64,000 nt of DNA from positions 1 to 64,000 of the forward strand of contig JAAYJC010000015.1 in assembly GCA_012523085.1 (NCBI GenBank), written 5' to 3'. This document shows, one piece after another, positions 45,283 through 55,028 of the stretch. The DNA is from Clostridiales bacterium. Its GTDB lineage: Bacteria; Bacillota; Clostridia; Oscillospirales; Oscillospiraceae. The notes under the pieces are model-generated. The model was not told where the DNA came from. It searched no databases and saw only the letters and a list, made by a program, of their open reading frames with translations. The number at the start of each line of letters is the position of its first letter. Within the stretch, counting starts at the first letter, position 1. A program made the position numbers and the translations under genes.

Positions 45283-45956
45283 CATATCGCCTCCAAAATA
45301 CATTGAACATGTGTTTATACTTACATAATAACAAATCCTGCTTTATTTCTCAACAGTGCGATGACAAATTTATTCTTTACCCTATCTCAATATTGGGGAT
45401 TGTTTTCATGTTGGTATGGTAATCCTCTGTTACAGGTCATCGGGCTAATCCATACAAATCGGTTGCAAATGTGCATGTTTTCAATTAATACTTACACTAT
45501 GTCGTCAATCCTGTACCTGATATGCTGCATGACCGACGGGTCTTGTTTTCTGTTGTCGACATCGGTTGACCGGTTTTCAGTAATGCTCTTCACTGCAGCC
45601 CTGCTTTCTGCCGAGGCTATGCAGCTGAAGCTTCCTGTTTTTTCTGTTGCCTGAATATTGGTGATTAATTTACCGATAATTGCGAACTTCATTTTTTGTC
45701 AAACTTTTTTAGAAATCATCCCTTTCCCGGATTGCCTGTATTTCTTCTTGTGTATCGGCATTTTTGCCAAATTTCAGTTGTCATTTTATCATGTTTGAAC
45801 AATTTTCACAAAGATCCTCGGCGTATATCACCTCACCGAAATATGGTTAATGATTTATGCCCGTTTCCGATATTCGCCAATCACACTTGAAAGTTGCTCC
45901 GCTTCGTGCTATTTTTCAAGTAAGCGGCTGATTAAGTAAGGTTGGGAGGTTTTTGG
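45283..45956. other. Divergent intergenic region between GRE2 and its neighbouring regulator
   Basis: The left end holds the GRE2 promoter. The remaining 600 bases hold no supported gene and no strong hairpin. The promoter of the plus-strand regulator gene must be here, but I could not identify clear hexamers. Confidence 0.45.
45325..45353 (-). promoter_or_regulatory. Promoter of GRE2
   Basis: The minus strand reads TTGAGA, a 17-bp spacer, then TATTAT, about 43 nt upstream of the GRE2 start. It lacks the AATGCGTTA repeats found at the GRE1 promoter, so the two paralogues are probably controlled differently. Confidence 0.55.
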
Positions 45957-47024
45957 ATGAATTACTTGGCGCAACCGGGCATTCTTATGGATGTTATCGG
46001 TTATACAATGATCTATTTCAACCAGAATGCATTGAAATACAGAGAGAAGATTTTCAGCAATCAGGAAGAAGACCCTTTTACATATTTTGATCTGTTTCGC
46101 GCGGGTAAACGAAAAATAGACCCGCCCGCCAAACTGTATCCGTTTTTCTATTATGATCCGAAGTCTACCAATTTGACTTTAATGTTCAAATACCTCTGGG
46201 AAACCCATGATTTTTCTCAGCAGCGCCCTGCGGATTTTTTTGCTTCGCTTTGTGGCGAAGCATTCAGACGGTTTTGCATCGAGTATTATCTGATTGGCTA
46301 CCAAAACGAACTGGATATAAACGGTGTGCTGGCCGGTGATATGAAAAGCTGCCTGCACGCGCTTTCTCTGCTTAACACGCATGGTAACAACCTCGTGTAT
46401 TTTGTGGACTTTTTTCAGGATTTTGAGTCTCTTGCCGCATCACTTTCCGAATACATGTCGTATTGCTTCAATAAAATTGAGGCCTTTCACGAAAAGCTCG
46501 TCCCGGAAATGATCGACAGGATTTTCGAAGAATATATCCGGTACGAGTCTATCATCAAGCGCATGTATGAAATTCAGGACAATATGAGTATCGCAGAGGA
46601 ATACTTCACCATTCATCTGATGGAGCACCTCGCTTTGTTTCACAAACCGGCCTTCAACGGTATTAACCACTTATTCTTTATCGGCGCAAGCAGCAGACAG
46701 ACGATTACGCGCTGGAGCGATTATACGAACATCAGTATCATTTCCTTTGGTCAGTCGTTCGGAAACGAAGTCAAATACGATATTATCCAGGAGCTTCGCA
46801 AGGGTGAGCATACCGTTTCGCAATTGGCCAAAAAGTTATACATCGCCCGCTCAACCGTTGACCGTTATCTACTTTCACTGTGCGAAAACCTTGTCGTTCA
46901 GGTGTCCAGAAAAGCCGGTACGGAAATCTACTACAAGCTCAACGGAAACTATATGCTGGCCGCCAAAGAGGAAGTCAAGCGCATACTGGACGATATCTGT
47001 GCCGATATAACCGGCAGTGACTGA
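45957..47024 (+). CDS. ArsR-like winged-helix regulator with a large N-terminal domain
   Basis: A 355-aa protein. Residues about 275-345 form a winged helix of ArsR/MarR type (VKYDIIQELRKGEHTVSQLA, KKLYIARSTVDRYLLSL, then the wing VSRKAGTEIYYKLNG). The first 260 residues are predicted helical, with no recognisable enzymatic motif, resembling the long sensor halves of ArsR-related regulators in Clostridia. The start is the ATG 7 nt after GGGAGG. It is divergent from GRE2 and upstream of a glycosidase gene, so either may be its target. Confidence 0.72.
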   Translation: MNYLAQPGILMDVIGYTMIYFNQNALKYREKIFSNQEEDPFTYFDLFRAGKRKIDPPAKLYPFFYYDPKSTNLTLMFKYLWETHDFSQQRPADFFASLCGEAFRRFCIEYYLIGYQNELDINGVLAGDMKSCLHALSLLNTHGNNLVYFVDFFQDFESLAASLSEYMSYCFNKIEAFHEKLVPEMIDRIFEEYIRYESIIKRMYEIQDNMSIAEEYFTIHLMEHLALFHKPAFNGINHLFFIGASSRQTITRWSDYTNISIISFGQSFGNEVKYDIIQELRKGEHTVSQLAKKLYIARSTVDRYLLSLCENLVVQVSRKAGTEIYYKLNGNYMLAAKEEVKRILDDICADITGSD

Positions 47025-47142
47025 CACGGCTTACGGAGAGAAAACCGGTTTCATTACAAAATTCGGCGTGCCGCTCGCCGTAAAAGCGGCTACCGCGGCT
47101 TAGCCGACAGGCTCATATATGCCCGCGGAGTTTGGAGCTGAT

Positions 47143-48900
47143 ATGATCAAAAGCAGTCTGTTTGTCGATTTGCTCGATGCGCCGTATTCCCGAAGAGGTT
47201 CTTTCCTTGCCTTCGCCAACGACAATCACGGCGAAGACCTGTACGGTAAATGCACGCTCTGGCTCTGCAACTGCAGAATATCGAGCTATGATATGTCAAA
47301 GAGCAACGGATTTCGGCAGGTAAAGCTGGAACTCGTCAAAGACGGGACCGTTCTCCCCTGTGTAATCTCCACGACGCCATATGAGGTGATTTTGGAATCG
47401 GTTTGGGGTTCCGTCCGCTTTTGTATCGGCGAACGTAAGCTCGTCATGTGCCGCGGCACGGATGGCCTTACGCTTCGGATTACACCGACCATGAGTTTCC
47501 TGTCGCCCGGCTCGATTAACCTGATGGAAGACAGCGGAGCCCGCATGTTCGATTTCGGTCCGGCCCGGCTCGTGCTTTTACCCTTTACCGGCAAGCTGAC
47601 GCAATCTAATCCGGTCTATATGGAAATGTCACCCGATGAAAACGGCGTTTTGCAGCTCGGTTTTGAAGAATACATGGTTGATCCTCTGCACAGACCGATG
47701 GATCAGTACCCCTCCTATGAGGATTGTGTAAACTCCGTTAAAGCAGATTTTGAGGATTTCTGCGCAAGGATTATGCCGAGTCTTCCCGCGAAATATGAAA
47801 GCGCGCGCAGGCAGGCGCTTTGGCAGACCTGGAGCATGATGGTTGAGCCGGATGGCGAAGCCTCCTACAAGCGTACGATGGTTAAAATGATCCACTGTAT
47901 TTTTGAAGCTGCTTTTTTATGGCAACAGCCGATGCAGGCGGTCTGGCTTTCCCGCGATGTCAACCTTGCCTGGGAAATATTCTGCTCCGCCTTTGATTAT
48001 CAGGATGTAAACGGCCGCCCGTACGACGGTCTGAGCTATCGCGCAGCCCCGAGCATCGGAATGAAACCGCCCATACACGGCGGAGTGTTGCTCTGGATGA
48101 TGGAAAACCTCGATCTCAGCGGTATTAGAACAGAAAGCAAGGTCTGGCTGTGGGAGCGCATGGTAAAGTGGACGGATTTCTTCCGCATCCACCGCGACAG
48201 AGACAGAGACGGCCTCGTTGAATACCAGAATATTGTCGAAACCGGCTGGGAGGATGCGCCATACTTCAATGTCGGATTCCCCTGTGCGTGCCCCGGTCTC
48301 AACGCTTCCCTCGCGCTTCAAATGGAAGCCGTTGCAAAGCTGGGCCGGGAAATCGGAAGGCCTGAAGAAGAATACAAGCTCTGGATGAGCCGTTCCGAAG
48401 AACTGACCTCGAAGATCGTCGAAAAATTCTGGGACGGAGAGCGCTGGTTTGCCTTTAACGCCGAAACCGGTCAACAGTCGGACTCCCATACGATATCGCT
48501 GTATACGGCGCTTTTCCTCGGCAAACGCCTGCCGCAGGACATCATTGACAAAAGCATAACATTCATGTATGGCCCGGACGGCTTCGATACCCCTTACGGC
48601 CTTGCCAGTGAGGGTCTAACGAGCAAATACTTCAAACATGGATTCACAAGCGGCAGCATAATTGTTCCAGTGCAATTTCTGATGATTCTTTCACTGGAGG
48701 CCTGCGGTCGGGGCGACCTTGCAAAGGATGCGGCGAACAAATACTGTGCCATCCTGCGCGACCACGGTTTTTTCCATATCCACAACGCATTGACGGGACA
48801 TGAAGACCGGAGTTTAACGGCTTATGCCGAAAGAGGCCTGTTCTGGTCCGCCTGGGCTTCCTCCTGCTACTTCTATTTGGCTGACAAATACGGCAGATAA
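47143..48900 (+). CDS. (alpha/alpha)6-barrel glycoside hydrolase-like protein
   Basis: A 585-aa cytoplasmic protein without a signal peptide. The N-terminal 190 residues look like a beta-sandwich. The C-terminal 390 form a six-hairpin barrel of the trehalase/GH63/amylo-glucosidase clan, with QAVWLSRDVNLAWEIF, HRDRDRDGLVEYQNIVETGWED (catalytic-type acidic residues), SHTISLYTALFLGKRLP and AYAERGLFWSAWASSCY. The substrate is uncertain; alpha-glucosides or mannosides are typical of the clan. The start is the ATG after TTTGGAGCTGAT; an ATG eight codons upstream lacks a site. Several GC-rich hairpins (47062-47106) precede it. Confidence 0.75.
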   Translation: MIKSSLFVDLLDAPYSRRGSFLAFANDNHGEDLYGKCTLWLCNCRISSYDMSKSNGFRQVKLELVKDGTVLPCVISTTPYEVILESVWGSVRFCIGERKLVMCRGTDGLTLRITPTMSFLSPGSINLMEDSGARMFDFGPARLVLLPFTGKLTQSNPVYMEMSPDENGVLQLGFEEYMVDPLHRPMDQYPSYEDCVNSVKADFEDFCARIMPSLPAKYESARRQALWQTWSMMVEPDGEASYKRTMVKMIHCIFEAAFLWQQPMQAVWLSRDVNLAWEIFCSAFDYQDVNGRPYDGLSYRAAPSIGMKPPIHGGVLLWMMENLDLSGIRTESKVWLWERMVKWTDFFRIHRDRDRDGLVEYQNIVETGWEDAPYFNVGFPCACPGLNASLALQMEAVAKLGREIGRPEEEYKLWMSRSEELTSKIVEKFWDGERWFAFNAETGQQSDSHTISLYTALFLGKRLPQDIIDKSITFMYGPDGFDTPYGLASEGLTSKYFKHGFTSGSIIVPVQFLMILSLEACGRGDLAKDAANKYCAILRDHGFFHIHNALTGHEDRSLTAYAERGLFWSAWASSCYFYLADKYGR

Positions 48901-48919
48901 TCCAAAATTACTGGTTTGT

Positions 48920-48960
48920 AAAAAGACAAACTTCCGGCTAAGCCGGAAGTTTGTCTTTTT
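48920..48960. terminator. Bidirectional terminator overlapping the CBS gene end
   Basis: A 19-bp perfect stem (AAAAAGACAAACTTCCGGC with GCCGGAAGTTTGTCTTTTT) with a 3-nt loop and T-runs both ways, between the convergent glycosidase and CBS genes. Its right arm encodes the last codons of the CBS protein (KKDKLPA). Confidence 0.9.
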
Positions 48961-49369
48961 TATCAATAAAATGCCTGATGATATCTCTTCGTGTAATGAT
49001 CCCAATGAACATATTGCGGTCGTCTATTACCGGAATGAAATTGTAGTCCAGCGCCTTCAACATCAGTTCTTCGATCGTTGCGGTGATTCTGACGGGAGAA
49101 TTGGTGTCTTTTTGCAAAATTTCGCTGACCATAATTCCCTCCATGTTCTTGATGTTTATCTTTTTTAGTTCCCTGTTTTTCTGGCTGTCAATCAAATTCC
49201 ATAAAAAATCGCCTTCGCTGACTGTTCCGACATACTCGTTGGCTCGCGTTAAAACAGGAATAGCCGAATAACCGTTATTTCTGAGCTTTTCAAGTCCCTG
49301 GCGCAATGTAAAATCATTATACAGGAACGCGACGTTTTGCTTTGGAACGAGAAAGTGCGCAATATTCAT
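48938..49369 (-). CDS. CBS-domain-pair protein
   Basis: A 143-aa stand-alone Bateman module. CBS1 spans about 12-65 (TLRQGLEKLRNNGYSAIPVL, YVGTVSEGDFLW) and CBS2 about 75-135 (TIEELMLKALDYNFIPVID, FIGIITRRDIIRHF). It resembles the small c-di-AMP-binding CbpB/YkuL proteins of Firmicutes, which sense nucleotides, but ligand binding cannot be read from sequence. GGAGG precedes the ATG. A monocistronic unit. Confidence 0.88.
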   Translation of the reverse strand: MNIAHFLVPKQNVAFLYNDFTLRQGLEKLRNNGYSAIPVLTRANEYVGTVSEGDFLWNLIDSQKNRELKKINIKNMEGIMVSEILQKDTNSPVRITATIEELMLKALDYNFIPVIDDRNMFIGIITRRDIIRHFIDKKDKLPA

Positions 49370-49449
49370 GTTTTATCCTCCGCAAATCTTCTCAATGCAA
49401 TTGTCATATATAGTATAGCATATTTGCATTCGCGGAAAAATCAATATTG

Positions 49450-49496
49450 TGTAAACAGCGAAATTCTCTTCGCTGTAAACAGCGAAACTCTCTTCG
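49450..49496. repeat. Two-copy 23-bp direct repeat
   Basis: TGTAAACAGCGAAATTCTCT plus TCG occurs at 49450-49472 and again, with one mismatch, at 49474-49496, upstream of the CBS gene. It is probably a local duplication. Confidence 0.7.
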
Positions 49497-49644
49497 AAAG
49501 ACTATTTCCGCGGACAGACGGCCGCGATAACAAGCTTCAATCCGATTTGATGAAACCGTATCCGACCGCATGTTTACAATGCAAAACCGACAGAATGTGT
49601 TTAATAAAAGCCGCAAGGCGGACCTTGCTTACAAGGTTTCGCTT

Positions 49645-50343
49645 TTATTCAAAACTTCCGATAGCGCCAAAAGGCTCCGGTCGCATATCCGGCCCGAAGG
49701 CAAACCCCACAGCAGTAATACGATTGAAATTCATCAAAAAACAGCTTGTTTGCTCAAAAAAGCCGTTCGGCTCCTGCCCGCACATAAGCAGAAAATACAG
49801 ACCTTGTCCAATTTGGACGGCTTTCGCGTCCATGATTGCGCTTTGCCCGTTTTGCGCGGAAATGCTGCATTTACAGCCGGATTCATAGCTGTGGATAAAG
49901 GAAAGCTCGCTACCGAAGGTCCAACACAGACGGTTTTCCCAAAGATCGTCGGTAAAGCAGTGTCTTTGTGCCGGAATCTCGGTTCCTTCATGGGCAACCG
50001 CACCGAAATGAATCTTTGCTTCCGGCTGTTTATTCCCCGGCTTACCCAGCGTAACATAGGATACCAGGTTTTTCCCGGTGTCCAGAACAATAATCATGGT
50101 ATGCTCGTCCGAGCCTGTGCAGAGCAGATAAACCGTATCGTCTGCTTTCATGCAAAGATACGGCGCAGTCTGCGGCGGTTCTCCGGGCTTTATAACAGTA
50201 AGGTTTGTTTCATCTGTAACAATCAAGAGCAGTTCACCGCTGCCGTCAATCACAAATCGCCATGTTTTGCCCATCATTTCAAAACTTTTAGGCGGGCAGT
50301 ACGGATAACCGTGAATATTGCCGTATCTAGCCATGCTGTTCAT
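49645..50343 (-). CDS. MoaF-like (lipocalin-type) protein
   Basis: A 232-aa protein whose N-terminal half matches the MoaF/lipocalin-like pattern: GKTWRFVIDGSGELLLIV, YLCMKADDTVYLLCTGSDEHT, then a second, similar beta-rich half (LWENRLCWTFGSELSFIHSY). MoaF was named for molybdenum-regulated operons, but its biochemical role is unclear, and relatives are being found as small-molecule binding folds. The start is the ATG 4 nt after GGGAGG; upstream of it is an ACCGC/GCGGT hairpin. The opposite strand also carries a long frame here, but only this one has protein-like composition and a ribosome site. Confidence 0.6.
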   Translation of the reverse strand: MNSMARYGNIHGYPYCPPKSFEMMGKTWRFVIDGSGELLLIVTDETNLTVIKPGEPPQTAPYLCMKADDTVYLLCTGSDEHTMIIVLDTGKNLVSYVTLGKPGNKQPEAKIHFGAVAHEGTEIPAQRHCFTDDLWENRLCWTFGSELSFIHSYESGCKCSISAQNGQSAIMDAKAVQIGQGLYFLLMCGQEPNGFFEQTSCFLMNFNRITAVGFAFGPDMRPEPFGAIGSFE

Positions 50344-50655
50344 GCTGCCTCCCATTCCGACCGCATATCGGCGGTACATAAAGTTTCATAATATGTTTTA
50401 TTACCTTTATATCCGGGCCTGCTATTATTTGCGCATATGCCATAGAGCAGGTACCACCGTATAAAGCTCACTCCTATTACCAATGTATACGAATCTTGTC
50501 AAATATGCAACTTTTTTTGATTAATTGTCCCGTTTTGTCTGTGTTTGTCGAACCCCAAATATCGAGCAATTGAATAAAGGCCCTTCGCTTTATTTACGTA
50601 AACCGTTATGATACAATTTTTCCGGAATTCAGAAAAAGACAAGGAGCGTGTAAGT
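50344..50655. other. Divergent promoter region, MoaF-like and flavin reductase genes
   Basis: It contains an ACCGC-ATATCG-GCGGT hairpin (50360-50375) next to the MoaF-like ribosome site and AT-rich promoter sequence for both genes. A TTGTCA with a 17-bp spacer and GATTAA near 50495-50523 could serve the flavin reductase gene, but is weak. Confidence 0.4.
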
Positions 50656-52587
50656 ATGTTGAAATTTCCGAAGCTGTTTGAGCCTGTAAAGGTTGGAAAT
50701 GTCATTTTCCGTAACCGTATTTTCGGTTCCCCTACCGGATCAATGGATTTCAACTCTGACCATACACCGACGGAGGACTGGATCGCCTATTATGAGAGAA
50801 AGGCAATGGGCGGCTCAGCAACCGTCACCGTCGGGGAATGTCATATCAATCCACCGCTCAGCAGGATGGGCGGGATGAGCATCGACCTGACCAACGAGGT
50901 GCATATGCGGTTTTTGTATAAGCTGGCGGACAGGGTTTCCCGCCAGGGTGCAGTGGCCTCTCTGGAGCTTCAGCACGCCGGACGGTATTCAAACGCAGCC
51001 TTCGGTCCTTCCGACGGTTTCGTTGACGACGATGTAACCAAGCCTTGTTACGCAATGAGCGAAGAGCAGATAGAACAGACCATTGAGGACTATGCCGCAG
51101 CCGCGCTGAAGGCGAAGAACTACGGTTTCGGCATGGTGACCATCCACGGCGGACATGGCTGGCTACCGCAGCAGTTTTTCAGTCCGGTCACCAATCAGCG
51201 TACCGATAAATGGGGCGGTTCTGCCGAAAACCGTGGCCGATTTGCCGCAGCCGTCTGCGATGCGATTCATGAAAAGTGCGGACGGGGTTTCCCTGTGGAA
51301 TTCCGGATCTCGGCCACGGAGTTTGAGGACGGGTACGGAAAGGAAGAGGGCATTAAATATGCCATGTGTCTGGACGGGCACGCCGATATTATACACTGTT
51401 CCGTTGGTATCCACGGAACCACGATGAAGGAATCCTCGTTGTATTGGGCGCCCTCTATGTTCGAGCCGGACGGGCGTAATGTTAAGTATGCGGCCGATAT
51501 CAAGAAACACATAAAAAAGTCACTTGTGGCCTGCGTCGGTGCGATTGTGGATCCTGTTATGATGGAGGATATCATCTCATCGGGCAAAGCGGATATCATA
51601 TGCCTTGCCCGCGCTTTAATCTGCGATCCCGACCTGCCCAACAAGGCAAGAGCGGGCAAAGACGATGAGATTGTAAAATGCATCCGCTGTTTTGAGTGCA
51701 ATCAGGGGCTTTTTCCCTCTTTCAGGATTTTTTGCGCATTAAATCCGGAGACCGGCAGAGAAGCCGAGTTTTTCCGCTGTAAGCAGCCTCAAAAAAAGCA
51801 GACCGTTTTGGTAGCCGGGGGCGGCATCGGTGGTATGCAGGCCGCTGTTTCCTGTGCCCGGCAGGGGCACAAGGTCATTCTCTGCGAAAAGAGCGAGAAG
51901 CTGGGCGGCGTGCTTCTGTGCGAGCGGAATGTCCCCTTCAAGAAGCATCTGGCCGAATATATCGAGCTGCAGAAGCGGTTAATCGCCGGGCTTGGTGTCG
52001 AGGTCAGGCTCGGCTGTGAGGTAACAAACGAACTTATCGAGACCGTCACCCCCGACGCCGTTATCGCATCGCTCGGATCGAGACCCAATATACCCGGCAT
52101 TGAAGGCATTGATGCGGATAATGTTTATACCGCAGCGGAAATCTATAGAAATCCGGATAAAGCTAAGGGCAAAATCATAATTCTCGGCGCAGGTCTCACA
52201 GGTTCGGAGCTTGCGGTTTATCTTGACATACTCGGCAAAAAAAGCGAGATCATTGAGATGGGACCGACCATCAAAGGCAGCCCGTACGGTCAAGGTCCCG
52301 TCGTCAGGCTCAAGCTGAAGACGCTGTCCGTGCCGATACATTTTCATACCAAAGCCGTTAAGATCGCAAAAGACGGCGTCTGCTGCCATGGCCCGGACGG
52401 GGAAGCTTTCTTTGCGGCCGATACTGTCATCAATGCCACCGGGCTTATCCCTCTGACTGACGAAATGATTAAGCTGAGCGGTTCAGCTCCGCTGTTTTTT
52501 GCGGTAGGCGATTGCGACGGTGGTCCCGGCGGCATCAAACATGCGACCGAAACCGCCCATACGGTCGCAAAATGGATCGGATGGTAA
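50656..52587 (+). CDS. Old-yellow-enzyme-type NADH:flavin oxidoreductase / enoate reductase
   Basis: A 643-aa two-part enzyme of the 2,4-dienoyl-CoA reductase (FadH)/BaiCD/enoate reductase family. Residues 1-350 form the FMN TIM barrel (LFEPVKVGNVIFRNRI, ELQHAGRY, HGGHGWLPQQFFSP). Four cysteines (CIRCFECNQG and a later FCALNPETGRE, about 338-360) bind a [4Fe-4S] cluster. The C-terminal half holds FAD (VLVAGGGIGGMQAA) and NAD(P)H (ILGAGLTGSELAVYL) sites. It reduces activated C=C bonds. The start is the ATG 9 nt after AAGGAG. Monocistronic; no bile-acid or fatty-acid genes are beside it. Confidence 0.9.
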   Translation: MLKFPKLFEPVKVGNVIFRNRIFGSPTGSMDFNSDHTPTEDWIAYYERKAMGGSATVTVGECHINPPLSRMGGMSIDLTNEVHMRFLYKLADRVSRQGAVASLELQHAGRYSNAAFGPSDGFVDDDVTKPCYAMSEEQIEQTIEDYAAAALKAKNYGFGMVTIHGGHGWLPQQFFSPVTNQRTDKWGGSAENRGRFAAAVCDAIHEKCGRGFPVEFRISATEFEDGYGKEEGIKYAMCLDGHADIIHCSVGIHGTTMKESSLYWAPSMFEPDGRNVKYAADIKKHIKKSLVACVGAIVDPVMMEDIISSGKADIICLARALICDPDLPNKARAGKDDEIVKCIRCFECNQGLFPSFRIFCALNPETGREAEFFRCKQPQKKQTVLVAGGGIGGMQAAVSCARQGHKVILCEKSEKLGGVLLCERNVPFKKHLAEYIELQKRLIAGLGVEVRLGCEVTNELIETVTPDAVIASLGSRPNIPGIEGIDADNVYTAAEIYRNPDKAKGKIIILGAGLTGSELAVYLDILGKKSEIIEMGPTIKGSPYGQGPVVRLKLKTLSVPIHFHTKAVKIAKDGVCCHGPDGEAFFAADTVINATGLIPLTDEMIKLSGSAPLFFAVGDCDGGPGGIKHATETAHTVAKWIGW

Positions 52588-52678
52588 GCTGATTTACGTG
52601 TACCGCTAACGATTAAACGGACTGAGCGCTTTTAGAGCTCGTTTTCCATGATCTGTTCCAGCGTCTGCCGCTTTCTGA

Positions 52679-53772
52679 TCAATTTAGCTTTCCGTTTTGT
52701 TCAAGCAGAACCTCCGGAATCTGCGTATGTGAGTTGCAGTTGAGCGACGTAAGTGACGCGCAATACGCCCCCGCTCCCCCGATTACGACATAGTCGCCGC
52801 TCTCCGGCTCCGCTAAATCCCTCGGCGTGTTGTTGCCATTTATGCCAAGGCATTGGGAATCCCCGCTCTCACAGCACTTGCCCGTTATAACCGCCTGATA
52901 TGTTGAGCTGCCGAAAAAATCGGAATACAGCAGCCGTCCGTCTTTTGTTACAATATAGAATGGGTGCCGAGAGCCGTACAGCAACGGGCGCGCGTTGATT
53001 TCCATAACGCTATCGGTAACTATAAAGCTCAGTCCGTCCGGCCCCGTTCTTTTTTGTCGATAACCCTTGTTATTGCGTATCCTTCATTGGCGACGATATA
53101 AGCGCCGGGCTCGATTTCCATCCTAAGCTTTCTTCCGGTCCTTTGCTTAAACTGTCTTATTCTCTGTTTCGCGTATTCACCCAGCTCTGCGATATCCACC
53201 GGTAATTCGTCAGGCATGCGCGCTTCCTTCAGACCACCGCCGAAATTGACCGTTTCGGCATATGGAAAATACTCCTCAAGGATCGCCATCTCAAGATCGA
53301 TATTTTGCCACCATATGAACGGATCCGCGCCCGAGCCGATTCCGGGGTGGATTCTGACGCTGAGATCAAGTCCGTGTTTTTGTACAAAATCCCCGATCAA
53401 ATATAGCTGCCGAAGAGAACAGACATTGTATGTCAGGCCGTTGAGAATAAATCGTTCAAGCTCCGCCCTGTCCTCGTTTTCCGGAACCTCCTGCGTACTG
53501 AGCATGATCCTTTTGGGGTCTATGCCCGCAATATAAGCACGCCTGATTTCAATTAATGAACTTGCATCGATGTAAAGCCCCTGCCGGTCAATGATCGGCA
53601 ACAGTGTCCTGTTGGAATTTGCCTTCATCGCATAGCGAACAGTGAGGCCGAATGCGCTGGGCATATTCGGCGCTTCGCCGCACTTTTTCACGATCATGCC
53701 CTCATCGTATAGATAGACCGGTGTCCCGTATTGTTCAGCCGCCTGCAGGATATCTGCTGTGTTTTCATACAA
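52679..53772 (-). pseudogene. Decayed PLP fold III amino acid decarboxylase (lysA-like)
   Basis: The upstream part reads as the alanine-racemase-fold barrel of diaminopimelate decarboxylase relatives (YAMKANSN with the PLP lysine, VNFGGGLKEARMP, EIEPGAYIVANEGY). It ends in a stop after IDKKERGRTD, and the rest of the protein (MEINARPLLYGSRHPFY to GAGAYCASLTSLNCNSHTQ) continues one frame over, so there is a frameshift near 53035. A stretch of about 60 residues also seems missing at RIHPGIGSGADPFIWW, where homologues have a GIGSG early and an HIGSGADP later; the two appear fused. Both lesions make loss of function very likely. Confidence 0.8.
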
Positions 53773-53827
53773 AATGGATTGATCATTTTATTTATCTCTT
53801 TTCGAGTTTTCTATTTATCCTCAGCGC

Positions 53828-54916
53828 TTAATCCTCACCGTAAATCATATTTTTAATCGCTTTGCCGTTTTCCTCGAAATCGATTTGCAGCACATCCATG
53901 CTGTTTATGTTAACGAATGCATATGAGCCGGAAAGAGGGATGCCCAATTGATTGATATCATAGCTTTTGTATGATGCCAGCTTAAGCAGAAGCGACAGAA
54001 TTTTCAGCTCCGGCATGTTGGTGGTGATCCGCGGCAAATATGCGCTGAGAAACTCGTCAGCTTCATTCAAGCTTAAATCAAACACTTTTGAGCTGAGCGC
54101 AGACATGATTTCTCTTTGATGCTCTGTCCTGGTAAAATCACCGTCGGCAAAACTCCTGTTACGGGCATAGGCAAGCGCCTGCTTTCCGCTCAAATTCTGC
54201 GTACCCCCTGACTCAAGCAGCCCGTCTGTTCTGTTAAGGTTCAAATGCCGGTTGATGTCTTTTATGCTGCTGTTGATATTACCGATGTCCTGCTCGCCGA
54301 CCTCGACCGTTACGCCGCCCAGCGCATCAACTATGTCAATAAAGGAATAGAAATCCGTTTCCACGTAGTATTCGAGGTCGACTTTAAAATTCTGCCTGAC
54401 CGTCTCACACAAAAGCGTTGCCCCGCCAAACGCATATGCCGCATTTATGCGGTTGTAGCCGTAATCTGGTATATAAAGGTATATATCCCGCATGAGGGAA
54501 ATCAGCGATATTTCCTTATTTTCCTTGTTGATCGATATCAAAACCATGACATCGGAAAGGCCGGCTTGTCCTGCCGCTCTGGTGTCGCTTCCGATCAGCA
54601 GAACATTTAAGACACCGTCCTCCCCATATATTTCACCGTCATTGATGTTTTCGTCGATTTCGTTTTGCATTTCCTCCAGCTGTTCTTGAGAGATCTGCTC
54701 TCCGCTATTATTTTCCGGCTCGTCAGCGACACCGATATCCAATCCCGCCGTTACCACCGGAGTCGTGTCGCCGGATACATAATTCAGCTTCGATATGTAG
54801 TGATGCGCGGTCAGAAAAACAGTCAGGCAGGCAAATACAATGAGACCGCCCAGAGAGATCAAAATGATTTTCCATGTTCTTTTTCTGTTTTTATTCTTTT
54901 TCGTATCTTTAGCCAT
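53828..54916 (-). CDS. LytR-CpsA-Psr family cell-wall glycopolymer transferase
   Basis: LCP proteins transfer polyprenyl-linked glycopolymers such as wall teichoic acid-like or capsular chains onto peptidoglycan outside the membrane. The 362-aa protein has a basic cytoplasmic tail, one membrane segment (about 16-38), an acidic linker and the LCP core: LNVLLIGSDTRA, SLMRDIYLYIPDYGYNRINAAYAFGG and QALAYARNRSFADGDFTRTEHQ, which include the conserved Asp and Arg residues that bind pyrophosphate. GAGGGG precedes the ATG. The sugar-nucleotide epimerase gene beside it may supply the polymer. Confidence 0.93.
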   Translation of the reverse strand: MAKDTKKNKNRKRTWKIILISLGGLIVFACLTVFLTAHHYISKLNYVSGDTTPVVTAGLDIGVADEPENNSGEQISQEQLEEMQNEIDENINDGEIYGEDGVLNVLLIGSDTRAAGQAGLSDVMVLISINKENKEISLISLMRDIYLYIPDYGYNRINAAYAFGGATLLCETVRQNFKVDLEYYVETDFYSFIDIVDALGGVTVEVGEQDIGNINSSIKDINRHLNLNRTDGLLESGGTQNLSGKQALAYARNRSFADGDFTRTEHQREIMSALSSKVFDLSLNEADEFLSAYLPRITTNMPELKILSLLLKLASYKSYDINQLGIPLSGSYAFVNINSMDVLQIDFEENGKAIKNMIYGED

Positions 54917-55028
54917 TGTTTACCCCTCTTCATGAAATCCGATCTGACAGGAAGCAGCCGATTTCTTTGTCTGTTCTTTATAGACCTTTACTCTGTTTCA
55001 ATATTTACTCCGATATGCGAAATTATCC

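Noticed and set aside
49570..50391. 273-codon plus-strand frame opposite the MoaF-like gene
   Set aside because: Its composition is rich in Arg, Phe and Cys as in antisense frames, it has no ribosome site, and the minus strand gives a recognisable protein.
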